From positions 2,736,333 through 2,800,332 of the forward strand of contig NC_061066.1 of NCBI RefSeq assembly GCF_021917145.1: a DNA stretch of 64,000 nucleotides. Reading direction: 5' to 3'. Made by a program: the position numbers and the translations under genes. Shown here piece after piece: positions 1 through 12,971 of the stretch (position 1 is its first letter; each line of letters begins with the position of its first letter). Under the pieces are notes generated by a model. That model saw nothing but the letters and a program-made list of their open reading frames with translations. It was not told the origin of the DNA and searched no databases. This DNA is from Hypomesus transpacificus (Eukaryota; Chordata; Actinopteri; Osmeriformes; Osmeridae).

Positions 1-606
1 GCCCACAAGTATGTGAATATAGAACATCAGTAAGTTATAAGTACACTTCCAATTGTGTCGAAAAAAAAATACAAATAATGAACATTTATGAAGCTAAAAT
101 AGAATCAAGTATAATACTTTTCTTCTGCTTGAGATACTTTGGAACAAAAACGCCTTTGCTGGAGAATAGAGCTGTGTGACCTCTTCATAGATTGTGGAGA
201 TCATTAGTTGATCCTGTTTCGGGAAGTACAGAAGTGTGTGTATGTGTGTGTGTGAACAAGAGAGATGGCGTCCATGAGGCAGCCTGGCGACAGCTGCGTT
301 GTACTCCAACTCACTGTTTCCAGGTTGTGTGTGTGAGCTCACTGCAGCCTGAGCCAGGGCCCTCATAATGAACAAAGCATGGCTCTCAGAAAAGACCCTC
401 CTCCTTGCCCTGGTTATGGAAGTGTTTGGTCTCCTCGTGTGTGCGTGCGTGTGCATATGTCTGTGCAGCTGGTTATTCTAGTTATTGAAATGCGTGCGTG
501 TGCGTGAGCGCAGATAGGCCAAGACTGTGTCTGGCCTTATTCGCTCTCTTTCTTCCCGTCTCATCTGTTCTTCCTTTTCTTTCTCCTCTCCTTTCCTCTT
601 CCTCAG
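1..606. other. lrig3 intron (5' part of gene lies outside window)
   Basis: I see no second leucine-rich-repeat exon here. The sequence has short GT and pyrimidine tracts and ends in a pyrimidine-rich acceptor (ctcttcctcag) just before the first recognisable lrig3 exon at 607. The upstream exons of lrig3 (signal peptide and most LRRs) must lie left of the window. Confidence 0.7.
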
Positions 607-3600
607 AGATCTGAGTAACAATGCCATCATGTCGGTCCAAGGAAACGCCTTCTCCCAGATGAAGAGACTTGAGCAGCTGTGAGTATGAGCACCAGGTCCT
701 CCAGACTCCCTCACTGGCACGGCCCAGTCCGGGCGCTCACCTGCCTTCCATGACCTATGACTCCAAACCACTCCTGTTCATCCTCGTCGCACACATACAA
801 GTTATAAGTTGCACCGTGTCTGGTTAGGATACAGACCGTTCCTTGGCACGAACAGCTGAAATATTGTTGGGAACTACGAAACAAAACAAAAAACTTTACC
901 CATCCAGCCCACATTGTCTCCTCTCCCCCTCTCTTCCTTTCTCTCTCTCTCATGCGATACCCATCTCTACCGCCCCGCTGTAACTCAGCCTCCTATTGTC
1001 TCCGTCTCCTCCAGACACCTGAACACCTCCAGCCTGCTGTGCGACTGCCAGCTCAAGTGGCTGCCGCTGTGGGTGGCAGAGCAGGCCTTCATGGTCCTCG
1101 TCAATGCCAGCTGCGCCCATCCTCTGGTGCTGAAGGGCAAGAGTGTGTTCGCCGTCGGCCAGGAGGAGTTTGTGTGCGGTGAGTGAGGCGCGCGCGCGCC
1201 ACCACGCTGTCAAGCGTTCAAGAACGCACGGAGGCACAGCCGTAGACGCCAATTCATACACGTCGACACTCAGACACGCAGACTCCCTGACACACACATA
1301 CGCCTACACACACACAGGCAAGCCCTTCACGGTGGTGCTGGTAGAAGTCTGCTTTGGCAGGTTTTCCATCTCAGAACAGTAGACAGAACAGTCCATTTCC
1401 TCAACACCCCAGTGAGACTCGACTGGAGCGGGAGGGAATTTCACTTTTGGAGTTCCTGGCTAACGCCAGAGAGAGCTTGTGGAAAATAAATCCTTTAACT
1501 ACTTGTTGAAGACTTGAAGAAAAGTTATCAGGCCTTCTTGGTACGATGGCAGTTCTCAATTGTGTTGAAAGTTTGAATTGTGTTTTCTAGTACATTCACC
1601 AGCGTATTCTGCTCATGTGTCGGAGTCGATGCTTATGATCACCTTCGATTTACCACCGGCCACCCGTGTAACGACAAGCCTTCTTCCTCTCTGTCCCCCA
1701 CCCCAGACGACTTCCCCAAACCCCAGATCACGGTGCAGCCAGACACCCAGTCGGCCATCAAGGGCACCAACGTGACGTTCGTCTGCTCGGCGGCCAGCTC
1801 CAGCGACTCCCCCATGACCTTCGCCTGGAAGAAGGACAACGAGGCGCTGAACGAAGCCGAGATCCACAACCAGGCCCACCTGCGCGTGCAGGCGGGGGGC
1901 GGCGGCGGGGGCGAGGCGGAGGTGACGGAGTACACCACCACCCTGCGGCTGCGTCTGGTGGAGTTCTCCAGCGAGGGGAAGTACCAGTGCGTCATCTCCA
2001 ACCACTTTGGCTCCTCCTACTCCACCAAGGCCAAGCTCACCGTCAACAGTGAGTGGGGGGCGCATGTGTGTTTCCGGGGGTGCCGGGGGTTGTGTATGTC
2101 TCTCGCTGTATCTGTCTGTCTCTCTCTCCCTCATTCTGTCTGTATCTCTCTCTCCCTCGTTCTGTCTGTCTCTTCCTCTCTCTGTCTGTATCTCTCTCTC
2201 TCTGTCTGTATCCCTCACTGTCTCTGTATCTGTTGGTTTCCCCCTCCCAATCAGACCAACTGACAAATCCGCCTCCTGTGTCCTCCAGTGCTGCCCTCGT
2301 TCACCAAGACCCCCATGGACCTGAGCGTGCGTGCGGGCGCCACGGCCCGGCTGGAGTGTGCCGCGGGGGGGCACCCGTCTCCCCAGATCGCCTGGCAGAA
2401 GGACGGCGGGACGGACTTCCCGGCCGCCCGCGAGCGCAGGATGCACGTGATGCCCGAGGACGACGTGTTCTTCATCGTGGACGTGAAGACGGAGGACATC
2501 GGCGTGTATAGCTGCACCGCCCAGAACCCTGCCGGCGCCATATCTGCCAACGCCACGCTCACCGTGCTGGGTAAGGGGGGGAGGGAGGGAGGGAGGGAGG
2601 GAGGGAGGGAGGGAGGGAGGGAGGGAGGGAGGGAGGGAGGGAGGGAGGGAGGGAGGGAGGGAGGGAGGGAGGGAGGGAGGGAGGGAGGGGAAAACAGCCA
2701 GACAAACACAGAGAGCGAGAGAGACACCTGTCTAACAACTTCAGACCAACTGACTTCACCCCCCCCCCCCCTCCAGAGACCCCCTCCTTCCTGCGTCCCC
2801 TGATGGACCGCACCGTGGCCAAGGGCGAGACGGCGGTGCTGCAGTGCATCGCCGGGGGCAGCCCGCCCCCACGCCTCAACTGGACCAAGGACGACAGCCC
2901 CCTGGTGGTGACGGAGCGCCACTTCTTCGCCGCCGCCAACCAGCTCCTCATCATCGTGGACGCGGCCGAGGGCGACGCCGGGAAGTACACGTGCGAGATG
3001 TCCAACGCCCTGGGCACGGAGAGGGGCAACGTGCATCTGGCGGTGCTGCCCAACCCCAACTGCGACTCGGGGGCGCCGGGCGGCGTGGGCGTGGGCTCCG
3101 TGGTAGGGCTGGGCTCGGACGCCGACGGCTGGACCACGGTGGGCATCGTGATCATCGCGGTGGTGTGCTGCGTGGTGGGGACCTCGCTGGTGTGGGTGGT
3201 GATCATTTACCACACGCGGCGGCGCAACGAGGACTGCAGCGTCACCAACACGGGTGAGGGGTTAACGGGGAGGAGGAGGAGGGACAGGGTGCTGTTGGAG
3301 GGTGCAGGACAGTTGAGGGGGTTTTCTGTCGTTGCAGAGGTGTGAGGGATTCGATATGTTACAGTGAGCGTTCTAGCTGGACCCCATGTCTTAACGGCCC
3401 TGTGTGTCTTCTGCAGACGAGACCAACCTGCCGGCGGACATCCCCAGCTACCTGTCGTCCCAGGGCACGCTGGCCGACAGGCAGGATGTGTACGTGCCCT
3501 CAGACAGCGGCAGCAGCCACCAGTTCATGAGCTCCTCCCTGGGGGGGTTCTACCTGCAGACTAAAGACCTCAACGGTAGGTGGGGGGGACGGGGACGCTC

Positions 3601-4661
3601 TTCTTCTGGTACAAAAGAAGATCCAAGGATCCGATGTGGAAGGGGTTGTAACGCTGTTGTTTTTGCCGCGGGCAGGACTGTGTCAGCTGGACACCGGAAG
3701 TGAGGCGGACATGGAGGCAGCCATTGACCCCCTGCTGTGCCACTACCAAGGCCCCATGGGGTCGCTGCTGCGCAGGGGAAACATGTATTCTCCTGACCCC
3801 ACGGATGGTTTCACAGGTCCGTACGACACTCTGACACGGTTCTGGGAAGGGGTGGTTTCTGGGGAGACAGGTGAATGGGAGGTAGAGAGGGAGGGAGTTG
3901 GGAATGGAGGGGAAGTAGCAAGAGAGCGGGAAAGAGAGTGGGAGAACTAGGGGTGCCCTTGTACTCACGTTCTCTCATCCCCCCCCTCCCCCCCAGGCTG
4001 TGTGGACCAGAGACCGGTCTGTGTCGACTCCTACAGCGGCAGTCTGACCAGCGCCAAGCGGAGGGACTACTATCCATGCGGGGGGGTCCTGACCGACCCC
4101 TATGACCACGGCCCCCAGGGCGTCCTGATGCAGCTGCCCCACGGCGCGCTGCCCCATGTCCTCCTGCACCTCCCAGACGAGCAGCCCCCCTCCGCGGAGC
4201 AGGGGGAGGCCAACGAGTACGGGCGGCCTCAGAGCAGGCTGGCGTCTGCCAACACTTTCATGGGTAAGTTGCACACATCCTGCAGGACGACGAGTCAGTC
4301 AGTCAGGTCTGCTTGTCTGTCAAAGCAGTTCTTCAGTCAGTGAGTTTCAACACGGAGGTACATTAAGGCCATTTCCCCTGTGCTCTCCTGCCCTCCTCCA
4401 GGCACTTTTGGCAAGGCCCCATGGCGTCCCCAGGAGGAGCTGTACCCTGGTCTGTCCCCCCAGCCCCCGGCCCCCCACAGCGGGATGCTGCTCCATGAGA
4501 ACCCCTACTCTGTTCTGGACACGGATGAGGACAGGGACGAGGAAAAGGAGCCCGCCCGGGACAAAGACTCCCAGCTGGACAGCTTGGAACAGAACGTTTA
4601 CGAGCTGCCTTTCGACGTCAACAGGACAGGAGCCGCTCTGCACGGACGGGCGAGCACGTAG
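607..4661 (+). CDS. lrig3: LRIG3, leucine-rich repeats and immunoglobulin-like domains protein 3 (5'-truncated by window)
   Basis: Single-pass membrane glycoprotein of the LRIG family, which modulates receptor tyrosine kinase, BMP and related signalling at the cell surface. Nine exons are visible: 607-678, 1015-1178, 1707-2048, 2289-2570, 2777-3253, 3417-3575, 3676-3816, 3997-4263, 4402-4661, giving 720 codons plus TAG. The first is a 72-bp exon encoding one LRR ([18 protein letters not shown]), the usual LRIG repeat-per-exon unit. Exon 2 is the cysteine-rich LRRCT ([11 protein letters not shown]). Exons 3 and 4 are Ig1 and Ig2. Exon 5 holds Ig3 plus the membrane segment (about 3139-3207, [19 protein letters not shown]) and the basic stop HTRRRNED. 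Exons 6-9 are cytoplasmic ([20 protein letters not shown]). Ig2 wording such as FTKTPMDL and [20 protein letters not shown] fits LRIG3 rather than LRIG1/2, by remembered comparison. Ig1 carries an extra glycine run. All nine exons join in one frame. Confidence 0.95.
2576..2690 (+). repeat. (GGGA)n tetranucleotide tract in lrig3 intron
   Basis: About 28 near-perfect GGGA units start six bases after the donor site of the Ig2 exon and fill most of the short intron before the Ig3 exon. In the sense RNA the run of GGG triplets could form G-quadruplexes next to the 5' splice site. The tract is open in several frames, which produces long spurious ORFs. Confidence 0.95.
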
Positions 4662-5160
4662 ACGGGGTCCATGAGCGATTGCCCCCTTTTCATGAACGAG
4701 ACGGACTCAATGTTTTTTTTTGCTTTTCTTCGAGAAGAGGATGACCAAAAAATGCTACCTCAGTGAAATGACACTTTTTCTTGGTTCCCAATGATGGACA
4801 CCGCAGTGCAACAAGTGAATGTAAAACAGAAGCATTGTTTTGTATGAAATGCAGAATAAGACACGGGGAGTGTGTTAACAGTGAAGATGGTTCTTTCTTC
4901 TATTTTCAAGCGAGAGAAATGGTATACAACTTCCATTTAAGAAGATAGATATTGAATATATACATTTTTATACAAAGTTTATTATATTTTGTAAATTAAA
5001 TGTAAAAGAAATTAGAATCCAATTATTTTTGCTTACCTTTCATGTTCGTTACAAGTATTGTGTGTCAGATATCTCCCTGCCTGTTCAGTTATCCTAGCCT
5101 AAGACATGTTGCTTTGAGTGAAGCAATCTTTTGCACATACCCATACATAATAAAAACACC
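4662..5160 (+). other. lrig3: lrig3 3' UTR
   Basis: AT-rich sequence follows the lrig3 stop codon with no ORF of interest. A canonical AATAAA lies at 5149-5154 and is the likeliest polyadenylation signal. The UTR limits are inferred. Confidence 0.6.
5149..5154 (+). terminator. Candidate lrig3 polyadenylation signal AATAAA
   Basis: First exact AATAAA on the sense strand downstream of the lrig3 stop, about 490 bases after it. A weaker AATAAG occurs near 4855. Confidence 0.5.
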
Positions 5161-5835
5161 ATAACATGTGCTGCTATGTACACTTGGGAGTTCTGTGATT
5201 CTTCATCTGGGGAATTTTCGGTGATTCTACTTCTGTGGTTTAAGTGGAGCATGCGTGTCATGCATGGAGGCCTGGGCCGTGCCATGTGAGGACGAGGAGT
5301 GGAGAGGTCCTGGCTTCAGCCTAGCCGGGGATAAGAGGGAGGGCTTGGTATATAGGGCAGCTTTTCAGAGCGCAACCGCAGACCTCCGAGGACGCCACGA
5401 GCCCCCCACGACGCTGGCCAAACACAGACCAGTAAAGTGAAGGTCGGTTGTGTGTGTGTGTCCATGGCTTTCGCTGTGTAGGTTCAGCACCACAGGGACC
5501 CCCTGGGGCTGAAGATGGAAGTTCAAATTAGGGCAGACATACAGGACAAGAACAGTCACATAGACTTTCCCTCTGCCAGCCAGCCAGCTAGCCAGCCAGG
5601 GCTGAAAGCAGCTCTCGCAGTATTTGGCACATGGAGACTTTCCACCAGATGACTCATCTTGCCTCTCCCCACCCCCTCCATCCACCGCTCCCCCGCCCCA
5701 ACTTCTTTGCATTTTGGGTTTGTTATTTCAGGCCTCTCCTTTTCAACGTGGGAGGAAAAAGGTGAGCCTGTGCGCTAGGTTAGCTGTGCGCTAGGCTATC
5801 TGTTGAAACTTGCACTTGGAAGGCATCTTGCGGCC

Positions 5836-5921
5836 TTGATGACTGCCACACTGGAGCTGTGTCTCTGAGCTGGCAGTGTTAGCGAGGAAGAGGAGGAGGA
5901 TCAGGGGAAGAGGGGAATTGA
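5836..5921 (+). repeat. Dispersed duplicated segment, copy 1
   Basis: Begins TTGATGACTGCCACACTGG, runs through a GA-rich stretch and is nearly identical to 8097-8174. It contains ACTGCCA ... TGGCAGT, able to form a 7-bp stem. I do not recognise the family. Confidence 0.75.
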
Positions 5922-8096
5922 GAGGAGGAGGAGGAGGGTTCATCTGGTGCCAGGTGTTCAACAGAACTTTAGTGAGATATCCCACTGAGAAAATTGTAAG
6001 ACTGGAAGATAAGATTTTTAAATGCTCTGTCATTATTACACAAAAATCTCTGAGGTGCTTGGTGGTAGCTCCGAGAGGGTACTTTTCGTAAACCGACGTC
6101 TGCTGATATAAAAGCTCATCTCCACCCCCCCCAATCCAGCTTATTGACTTATTTGACTCAGCTTATTTGACTGACCACACCTGGAGAGGGCTCACTGCTT
6201 TGTATGAATGTAGCTCCTCTGTGATGCCGTGAGTCCGCCTGTTGGAAGTTCTGCCAGATCACCAAGGAACCTGGGACAAAGACGAGACGCTGCAGCCACA
6301 CACCATCAAACACACCATCAAACACCTGGAACACAGCTGCTCAAGTCAGATGCTCTCATCCTGGCCCCCCTCGTCAGCACAGAGTGCAAACCAGATCTAA
6401 GAAAACCAGACCATCAAACTTTCAAACTTGGCTCCCTACGTGGGCGTGATGAGAGGTGAGAGGAATCACACCAGGGTTGAGAATCACAACCACGGGAAGC
6501 GAGGAACTAAACTAGAGAGTTCAAAAGGCGTGAATCACAGCATAGTGTTTGTTAACTTCCAGGGGGTTAGGGATGAGGACTGTGGTTTTTCCCACACTGT
6601 TGTGTTTTTGGTTGAGACTTCTCACCAGCATACACTTTTTTTTGTTGCATTTAACATAACTATGCATGCAGCAATTACACTTGTAGAAGCAATTTACCTC
6701 TCCACAATTTGGTGAGGCCTTAACAGTTTATTTACTCCTCTGGGAAGGGTTCTGAAACAACTGCCATCAAGAAACAATTTGTAGCATAACAAGGGAATGA
6801 GGGAGGAGATGGTGGTGAGGGGGGTGGGGGGGAGGGAGGTGGTAGGTTAAAAAGTTCTCCACAGACCTAAGGAGAGTCTCTCCTGCAGAGACTGCAGTCA
6901 GCTAGAACAGTCCTGTTCTCTGCCGGAGGGGAAAAGAAAACACTGGCCAGATTGCAGAATAATTTCCCCACTTTGATTTTGGCTCCAAAGAAAGTAGACA
7001 GGAAGTTGACTATTCCTCCAGACCACCAGTGATTGGCAGTTGGGGGATGGGAGGGCAGGTTGGAGTCCTCTACCCCTGGTCTGGGATCAGTTTCTGGGCC
7101 CACCGCCCTGACCTTCACCCATATACAAGGAGCACTCCGAAACTGATCTTAAATCAGTTCCTCAGGCCATAGCTGGCCTTCCCGATCCTGGCAACTGGGA
7201 CCCTGAAAAAGAAATTTAGCATGCCAGAGCCTTATCTCAGTGCCAGACACTTTGAATTTCGTAGCTAATTTGCCTTCATTGTTGCCAGATGTGGCGACAT
7301 GGAGACAGATGTTTATGATATTAAATGTCCACGGGCGGCTCGTTGAAATTGTTTTTCTTTTGTTGTGAAGCTCAGGAAATCTGCTGAAGGAATGGAGTCA
7401 AACTCTTTACTACCTCTTTGTGTGTTCCTTGGGTCCTGTTTTGAGCTGGGTTGAGGCTCCAACAGTAACAGTAAACTGAGAAAATGAATTAAACAATAAC
7501 TTACAATCAAACACAGATAAAGTGACCCACAGTAATATTATGTTTATGTGTTTTTAATCTGGGCTTCCCTTTCCTAGCTTGTCTTAAATTGTTGGTCAGC
7601 GAAGAATTCATTCTAACCCTAACTAAACCTTGCCAATCAAATGACTTACAGAGAAATAATTGCTGTGGGAGACCAGCTTCTAGCCCATAATAAAGTTGAT
7701 CGATGATTGAAAAACAAGAGTTATGAGCGTGACCCATCAGCCACCACAAAGACCAGTGGCTGTGATTCCACTCTGTTGACAAGTATTCTCACACAGTCAC
7801 ACTCAGAACCATGTCTTCTACTGTGACTCACTCCTCTAGAAGTCCTTTGATCTGCGAGGTTCAGCTAAACTCTGCAATCAATTCCTCGCTGACCACCAAT
7901 CTAAAGAGTTAAGCTGGGAAAAGCTAGCCCTGATTAAAAACACAGAAACATGATATTATTGTGGGTCAAAGTATCTGTGTTTTGGAAGGCGGACCACTTT
8001 TGCAGAAGGACCTACTTGTTGCCCCAGAGATTGTTGTCATGGCAACACAGGGAAGACTCGGGCACAGCCTAAGTTGGATGCATCACGGCAAAAACG

Positions 8097-8174
8097 TTGA
8101 TGACTGCCACACTGGAGCTGTGTCTCTGAGCTGGCAGTGTTAGCGAGGAGGAGGAGGGGAAGAGGGGAATTGAC
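8097..8174 (+). repeat. Dispersed duplicated segment, copy 2
   Basis: Second copy of the segment at 5836-5921, same orientation, about 2.2 kb away. It differs mainly in the length of the GA-rich part. The 7-bp inverted ends (ACTGCCA/TGGCAGT) are kept. Confidence 0.75.
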
Positions 8175-10872
8175 AGATCATTTACAGATGGATAAACCCC
8201 AGACAAGATTTCGATAAAACAGTCGGCAACGCATCTGCTTGATGAATACAATCTTAATCATATGCATTTTGAAATGATGGAAACCTCACCATCAGATACG
8301 GGTCCAGGACACAGTTGGAGTCATCCCTGACACAACTGGAGTCATCCTTGACAGCCCAGCCCATCCCTCATCCTTCCTCAGCTCAGCCCTCCTTATGAAA
8401 ATCACCGCTGCCTTCACCAGCCCAGCCTAGGGGGCTTGTATGATTAAAAGCAGATACTGATGCATTTTTTTCTTCTCTTTTTTTTGCCATAAATCACTAG
8501 CTGGCCCAGCCTCAACAACTGGCTGTCTGACAAATGTTCCACAATAACTTCGTCCCCCCCCCACCCCACCCTTCCCGTAAAGTAAAGGCAGGAGGAGGAG
8601 GAGGAGGACGGGGGGAAGGCAGGAATTTCAAGCAGGCTTCTAGTAACTCTTTCGGTACAATTGTAAACTCTTGGCACAGGTGTGGAACTGAGACGTAGTA
8701 AACAGGAGTAACAAACACAAGCCTCCATCCAGACTTCTCCTTCTCTCACGCTCTCACTCTCACACCTCTCTTGATACTGAGCTTGGTTGACTGCATCCCT
8801 CATGTCTCCTTCTCCTGCAGTGACAAACGTTGATGTAACACAATCCAAGACGTCAAAGAATGCGCCTCCATCCGCCAGCCTGCATGGCGAACCAGTCCGG
8901 GAATATTTGGGAGTGTGCGTGCAGGTGTGTGTGTACGCGAGTATCGAATGAACAGATTCCATCTGATTAATTATCAAAAGCAATGAGCAAACAGTGCACG
9001 TCGCATTTAGAAAACATGATTACACATACAGTAGACACAGATATATTTCCAAATAGTTGACATTGTTTGTATTTGCCACTAGCATCATAGCGTTGACGGT
9101 AGATGGGTGTGAGAGAGGACTGAGGGTCGTCCGTGACGAGAGACTGTCTGAGTGTGAGGATTTATGAGGGTGACGGTGACAGCAGGCCGCCCCGGGCCAC
9201 AGCGCTCACTAGCACCTGGCTGCTCTCCGGATGCTCTCCTCTGTTTGTTTGGTTTTACTGCTGCATTGAAAGCAGTCACACCGACACCTCTCTGGTTTCA
9301 CGACTGGGGCAGGTATGTAACATGTAAAAACAGCTCAATTGTAAGTAGAGTCAAGTGGATCAAATCTTCTGTCCATAGATAAATGTTTTTGAGCTTTAAA
9401 GTTCAGACTGGCCTTCATTTGTTGGTACGGAGAAACAAAGAGTTGAACAAAAACAAAATGTCCGCTGTGTTAAGAACAGAGCCACAACACAGCTGCCGCC
9501 AAACTAGCTCTGAAATAATCCCCAAACAAATTGCCAATAAAGTGGTAAACTGTGTCTGCGTTTAGCCTGACTCAAATTATAGCCCTGGACAGATCCAGAC
9601 AGGTTAGCTGTAGGTCTTCAGGGCATATTTTGTGAGCTGAGGCGGAGGAGGAGGGGAGAAAAGAAGAGAAAAGGTGACCTTGCTAGTTTAGTTTACCTCC
9701 TGGAGGTTTCCGCCTGTCCTGTCACCACCAGTAAGGGTCCAGCCCCTTCACATTCTTTCAGTGTATGCAAAAATCCACAGAGGGGAGCATAGGGAATACT
9801 TCTCTGTGTGAATTTGTGCCTTGTGGGTATTTGTCATTGGCAGCCTGTAATTATAAGATTCATTTGTTTGTGTCTGTCTTATCTATTTTGAAAGTTGTGT
9901 TTCAAAAGCCCCATTAATAAAAAATACAATAAACACAATTGTACTCAGTTGGTTTGTGCTGAACCCTCTCACACAAGGAGAGGAGTCCATATAATCCCGT
10001 TGAGAGAGTCCTTCACAGCAGTACTGTTCCTGTCCCATTCCTCTGACTCTAAGAGGATCTCATCTCATTGGATCTGGAAGGACACCGGTTGTTCTGCTTG
10101 ACCGAATAGACGGGCAAGTTTTCAAGTGAGCAAAGGGTCTTTCCTCTTATTGGAGCGGGATCTTTCTTGGTCACTTGATGACAGATAGAGGAGAGAGGGC
10201 GAGAGACATGCATACATACACACGTACAATGCAAGAGAGACAGAAAGAGTAAGAGAGAGAAAAAGAGTGAGCGATAGACAACTAGATGGAGACAGAAAGC
10301 GATAGAGGCAGAGAAAGACAGACAGAAGCAGACAGACAGAGAGAGATATCACTCTCTCTCACTCTCTCTCTCGCTCTCTCTCTCCGAGCCTCAGTCTACT
10401 TATGCCCTCAGGTCATAGCTTCTGTCATCAATCTCTTCAACTCACTTCACCCAGAGAGGGTGAAGCAGGACAAAAGCAGTGTGTGTGTGTGTGTGTGTGT
10501 TTGTGAGTGTGTTTGTGAGCTCCCAGCCGGTGTGGTTGAAGTCAGGGCTGTGGCCATTCAGACTGTGTACAGCAACTCTATCCACACCCCACACACAAAC
10601 ACACTCACTATCTTTATCTGACCTTTAACCCCCCCAGGGCACTATTACTCCAGCCACTCCAGGGTCAAACAGACCGACCTCCGCCGTTTAGACCCCACCA
10701 TGTGCACACACACACACACACACACAGGTGCACGCAACCGCCTTACACACGCAGAAACACACACTCAACACAAACTAACACTCACACAGGTGCACGCAAA
10801 CACGCACTCTGACCCCACACAAATCCCTAAATGATAGACAGCACACATGATAACACATTCCCAAGCACACAC

Positions 10873-10873
<1 letters not shown>

Positions 10874-10963
<90 letters not shown>
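10874..10963 (+). repeat. (GT)n microsatellite
   Basis: About 44 uninterrupted GT dinucleotides, flanked by further shorter GT/CA runs up to 11110. Confidence 0.97.
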
Positions 10964-10964
<1 letters not shown>

Positions 10965-11079
10965 TTTACTAGCTCTCTCTAAGTACCACCTACCCCATAA
11001 CACATCTGGGAGCGTTAGTGTCTGCACCTCTCTCTGTGTGAGTGTGTTAGTGTGCGTTCCACCAACCACATAACACATA

Positions 11080-11111
<32 letters not shown>

Positions 11112-11790
11112 CTCCACCCACCACATGAGAGCCACAGTAGAGGCTCTCTCTAAAGGTGTGAGTTATGCACTGTCACGACGAGATGGGTCAGCCTCCTTTG
11201 TTGACAATGAGCAAACAAAGACCAAAAGGTTGTAATTTGAGGCCCGGCCTCCTGTCGACAAGTCAAACAAGCCCTGAATGAGAGAGGGGAATGGGGGAAG
11301 GAGAGGGAGGAGCGGGGGGAGGGGGGAGGAGGTTGGTGTGGAGGAGGTGAAGAGGTTCAGCCAGGCTCATAGTTTACTCAGTCTGTTTACCCTCTCTTCA
11401 GAGCTGCATCCCTCCTTCATTGATTGTTGGTTCTCTTTGTAGAGGCCAGATCAGATAGCCGTGGACAAACACCAGATGAGGATCAGAAGTGTGGAGGGGG
11501 CTGGGGGCCTGCACATCGCTTGGGAAAAGAGCCTCTGCTAAATGAACAACGTGTCAAATGTATGGGAGCTCCATGCGTGTTTCCATCTGAGCTGGGGGAC
11601 GTTGTCTGCATGGGAACTGCAATGTGGAGTTTATGTCTTGGCTGGTACACTCTCTGGCAATTAACTCATACTTTCTCTGGTTTTGCCGATGATTAATGAC
11701 TACAATATGTTCTCGTGCAATGAATTCACTCTTGGCTCCGTGTCGTGCGTGCTTGCCACACATTGTGCTGTGGCGCCTCTGTTTGACATC

Positions 11791-12090
11791 AGCACAGCAC
11801 AGTACAGCAAAGTACAGCACAGTACAGCACAGCAATATACAGCACAGTACAGCAAAGTACAGCACAGTACAGTACAGCAAAGTACAGCACAGTACAGTAC
11901 AGTACAGCAAAGTACAGCACAGCAATGTACAGCACAGTACCGCACAGGACAGTACAACAAAGTACAGCACAGTACAGCACAGTACAGCAAAGTGCAGCAC
12001 AGTACAGCACAGCAATGTCCAGCACAGTGTAGCACAGTACAGCACAGCAAAGTACAGCACAGTACAGCACAGGGTAGTACAGGACAGGAC
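11791..12090 (+). repeat. AGCAC/AGTAC pentamer satellite
   Basis: About 60 tandem 5-base units, mainly AGCAC, AGTAC and AGCAA, arranged in higher-order order (often AGTAC-AGCAC-AGTAC-AGCAA). A 5-base period cycles through all reading frames and carries few stops, so overlapping open frames occur on both strands. They are repeat artefacts, not genes. Confidence 0.95.
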
Positions 12091-12891
12091 ACATGGTGTG
12101 TAATAATAGTGACCTCATTGAGCACACCCTTTCATCCAAAGCAATGTACAGGGGGGGGGGGTTCAACCTGCGCAGTCAGATGCTCTAAGCCCTCAGCAGC
12201 AGCCTTGCCCTCCAGGAGGGGGGGGTGGGGTGCCACGCAGACTTCTGCAGAGCAGGGTTTACACTGAGAGGCAGACAGCAGAACATGCCCGCATCACCAT
12301 GCTGACAGCAAGTTCTGGCACGCACTGTTGTGGAAACACTGCAGCTTTTAAAAACCAACTGAACTGTCTAATATTTACTGTTAGGTTCGTGTTCCAGTGC
12401 TGAATCACAGCAGTGGACGATGGCTTGGAAAGAAAGAAGATCGGAGGGATGGATGGAGGGAGGGAGGGAAGGAGGGAGGGAGGGACTGGGGATTCCCCAA
12501 GCTTTACAGAGTGTGGGTTCTGTTTAAGATATAACTGACTCCAGTACATAGATGAAGAGTGTCTGTAGCAGATGGATGTGTCCAGAGGGGGTGAGAGGAG
12601 ATGGATAGGTCTACCTAGCTCATGACTGAGAGGAGCAGTTAAGCCCGCCAAGACTTCATCTGAGATGTGTACTGAGGCCCACCCAGAAGACCTCTCCAAT
12701 CGTTTTTTTAGAAGATACACAATCTCTCCTGGAGGCTCATTGGGGATGGTACCAAAGTAATGTATACAATAAATTATCATATACATTACCTGTCTTAGTC
12801 TTGAATAATTATCCCTCAGCCTTTTTCTCTCTCTCCATTCCCATGCACACATGTATGCATACACACACACAAAAATACTACATTTCTTTTT

Positions 12892-12896
<5 letters not shown>

Positions 12897-12966
<70 letters not shown>
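12897..12966 (+). repeat. (CT)n microsatellite
   Basis: About 34 CT dinucleotides after a short T-run; on the opposite strand a GA tract. Confidence 0.97.

Positions 12967-12971
<5 letters not shown>

Noticed and set aside
1613-2446. 277-codon minus-strand ORF
   Set aside because: Antisense of lrig3 Ig1/Ig2 exons joined through a CT-rich intron; no known domain.
2251-3213. 320-codon and other minus-strand ORFs across lrig3 Ig exons
   Set aside because: Antisense shadows of GC-rich exons plus the GGGA tract (poly Pro-Ser-Leu).
11554-12267. Long overlapping ORFs rich in Cys/Leu/Tyr or Gln/Ser/Thr
   Set aside because: They are generated by the pentamer satellite in every frame; no start context, splice pattern or recognisable domain.
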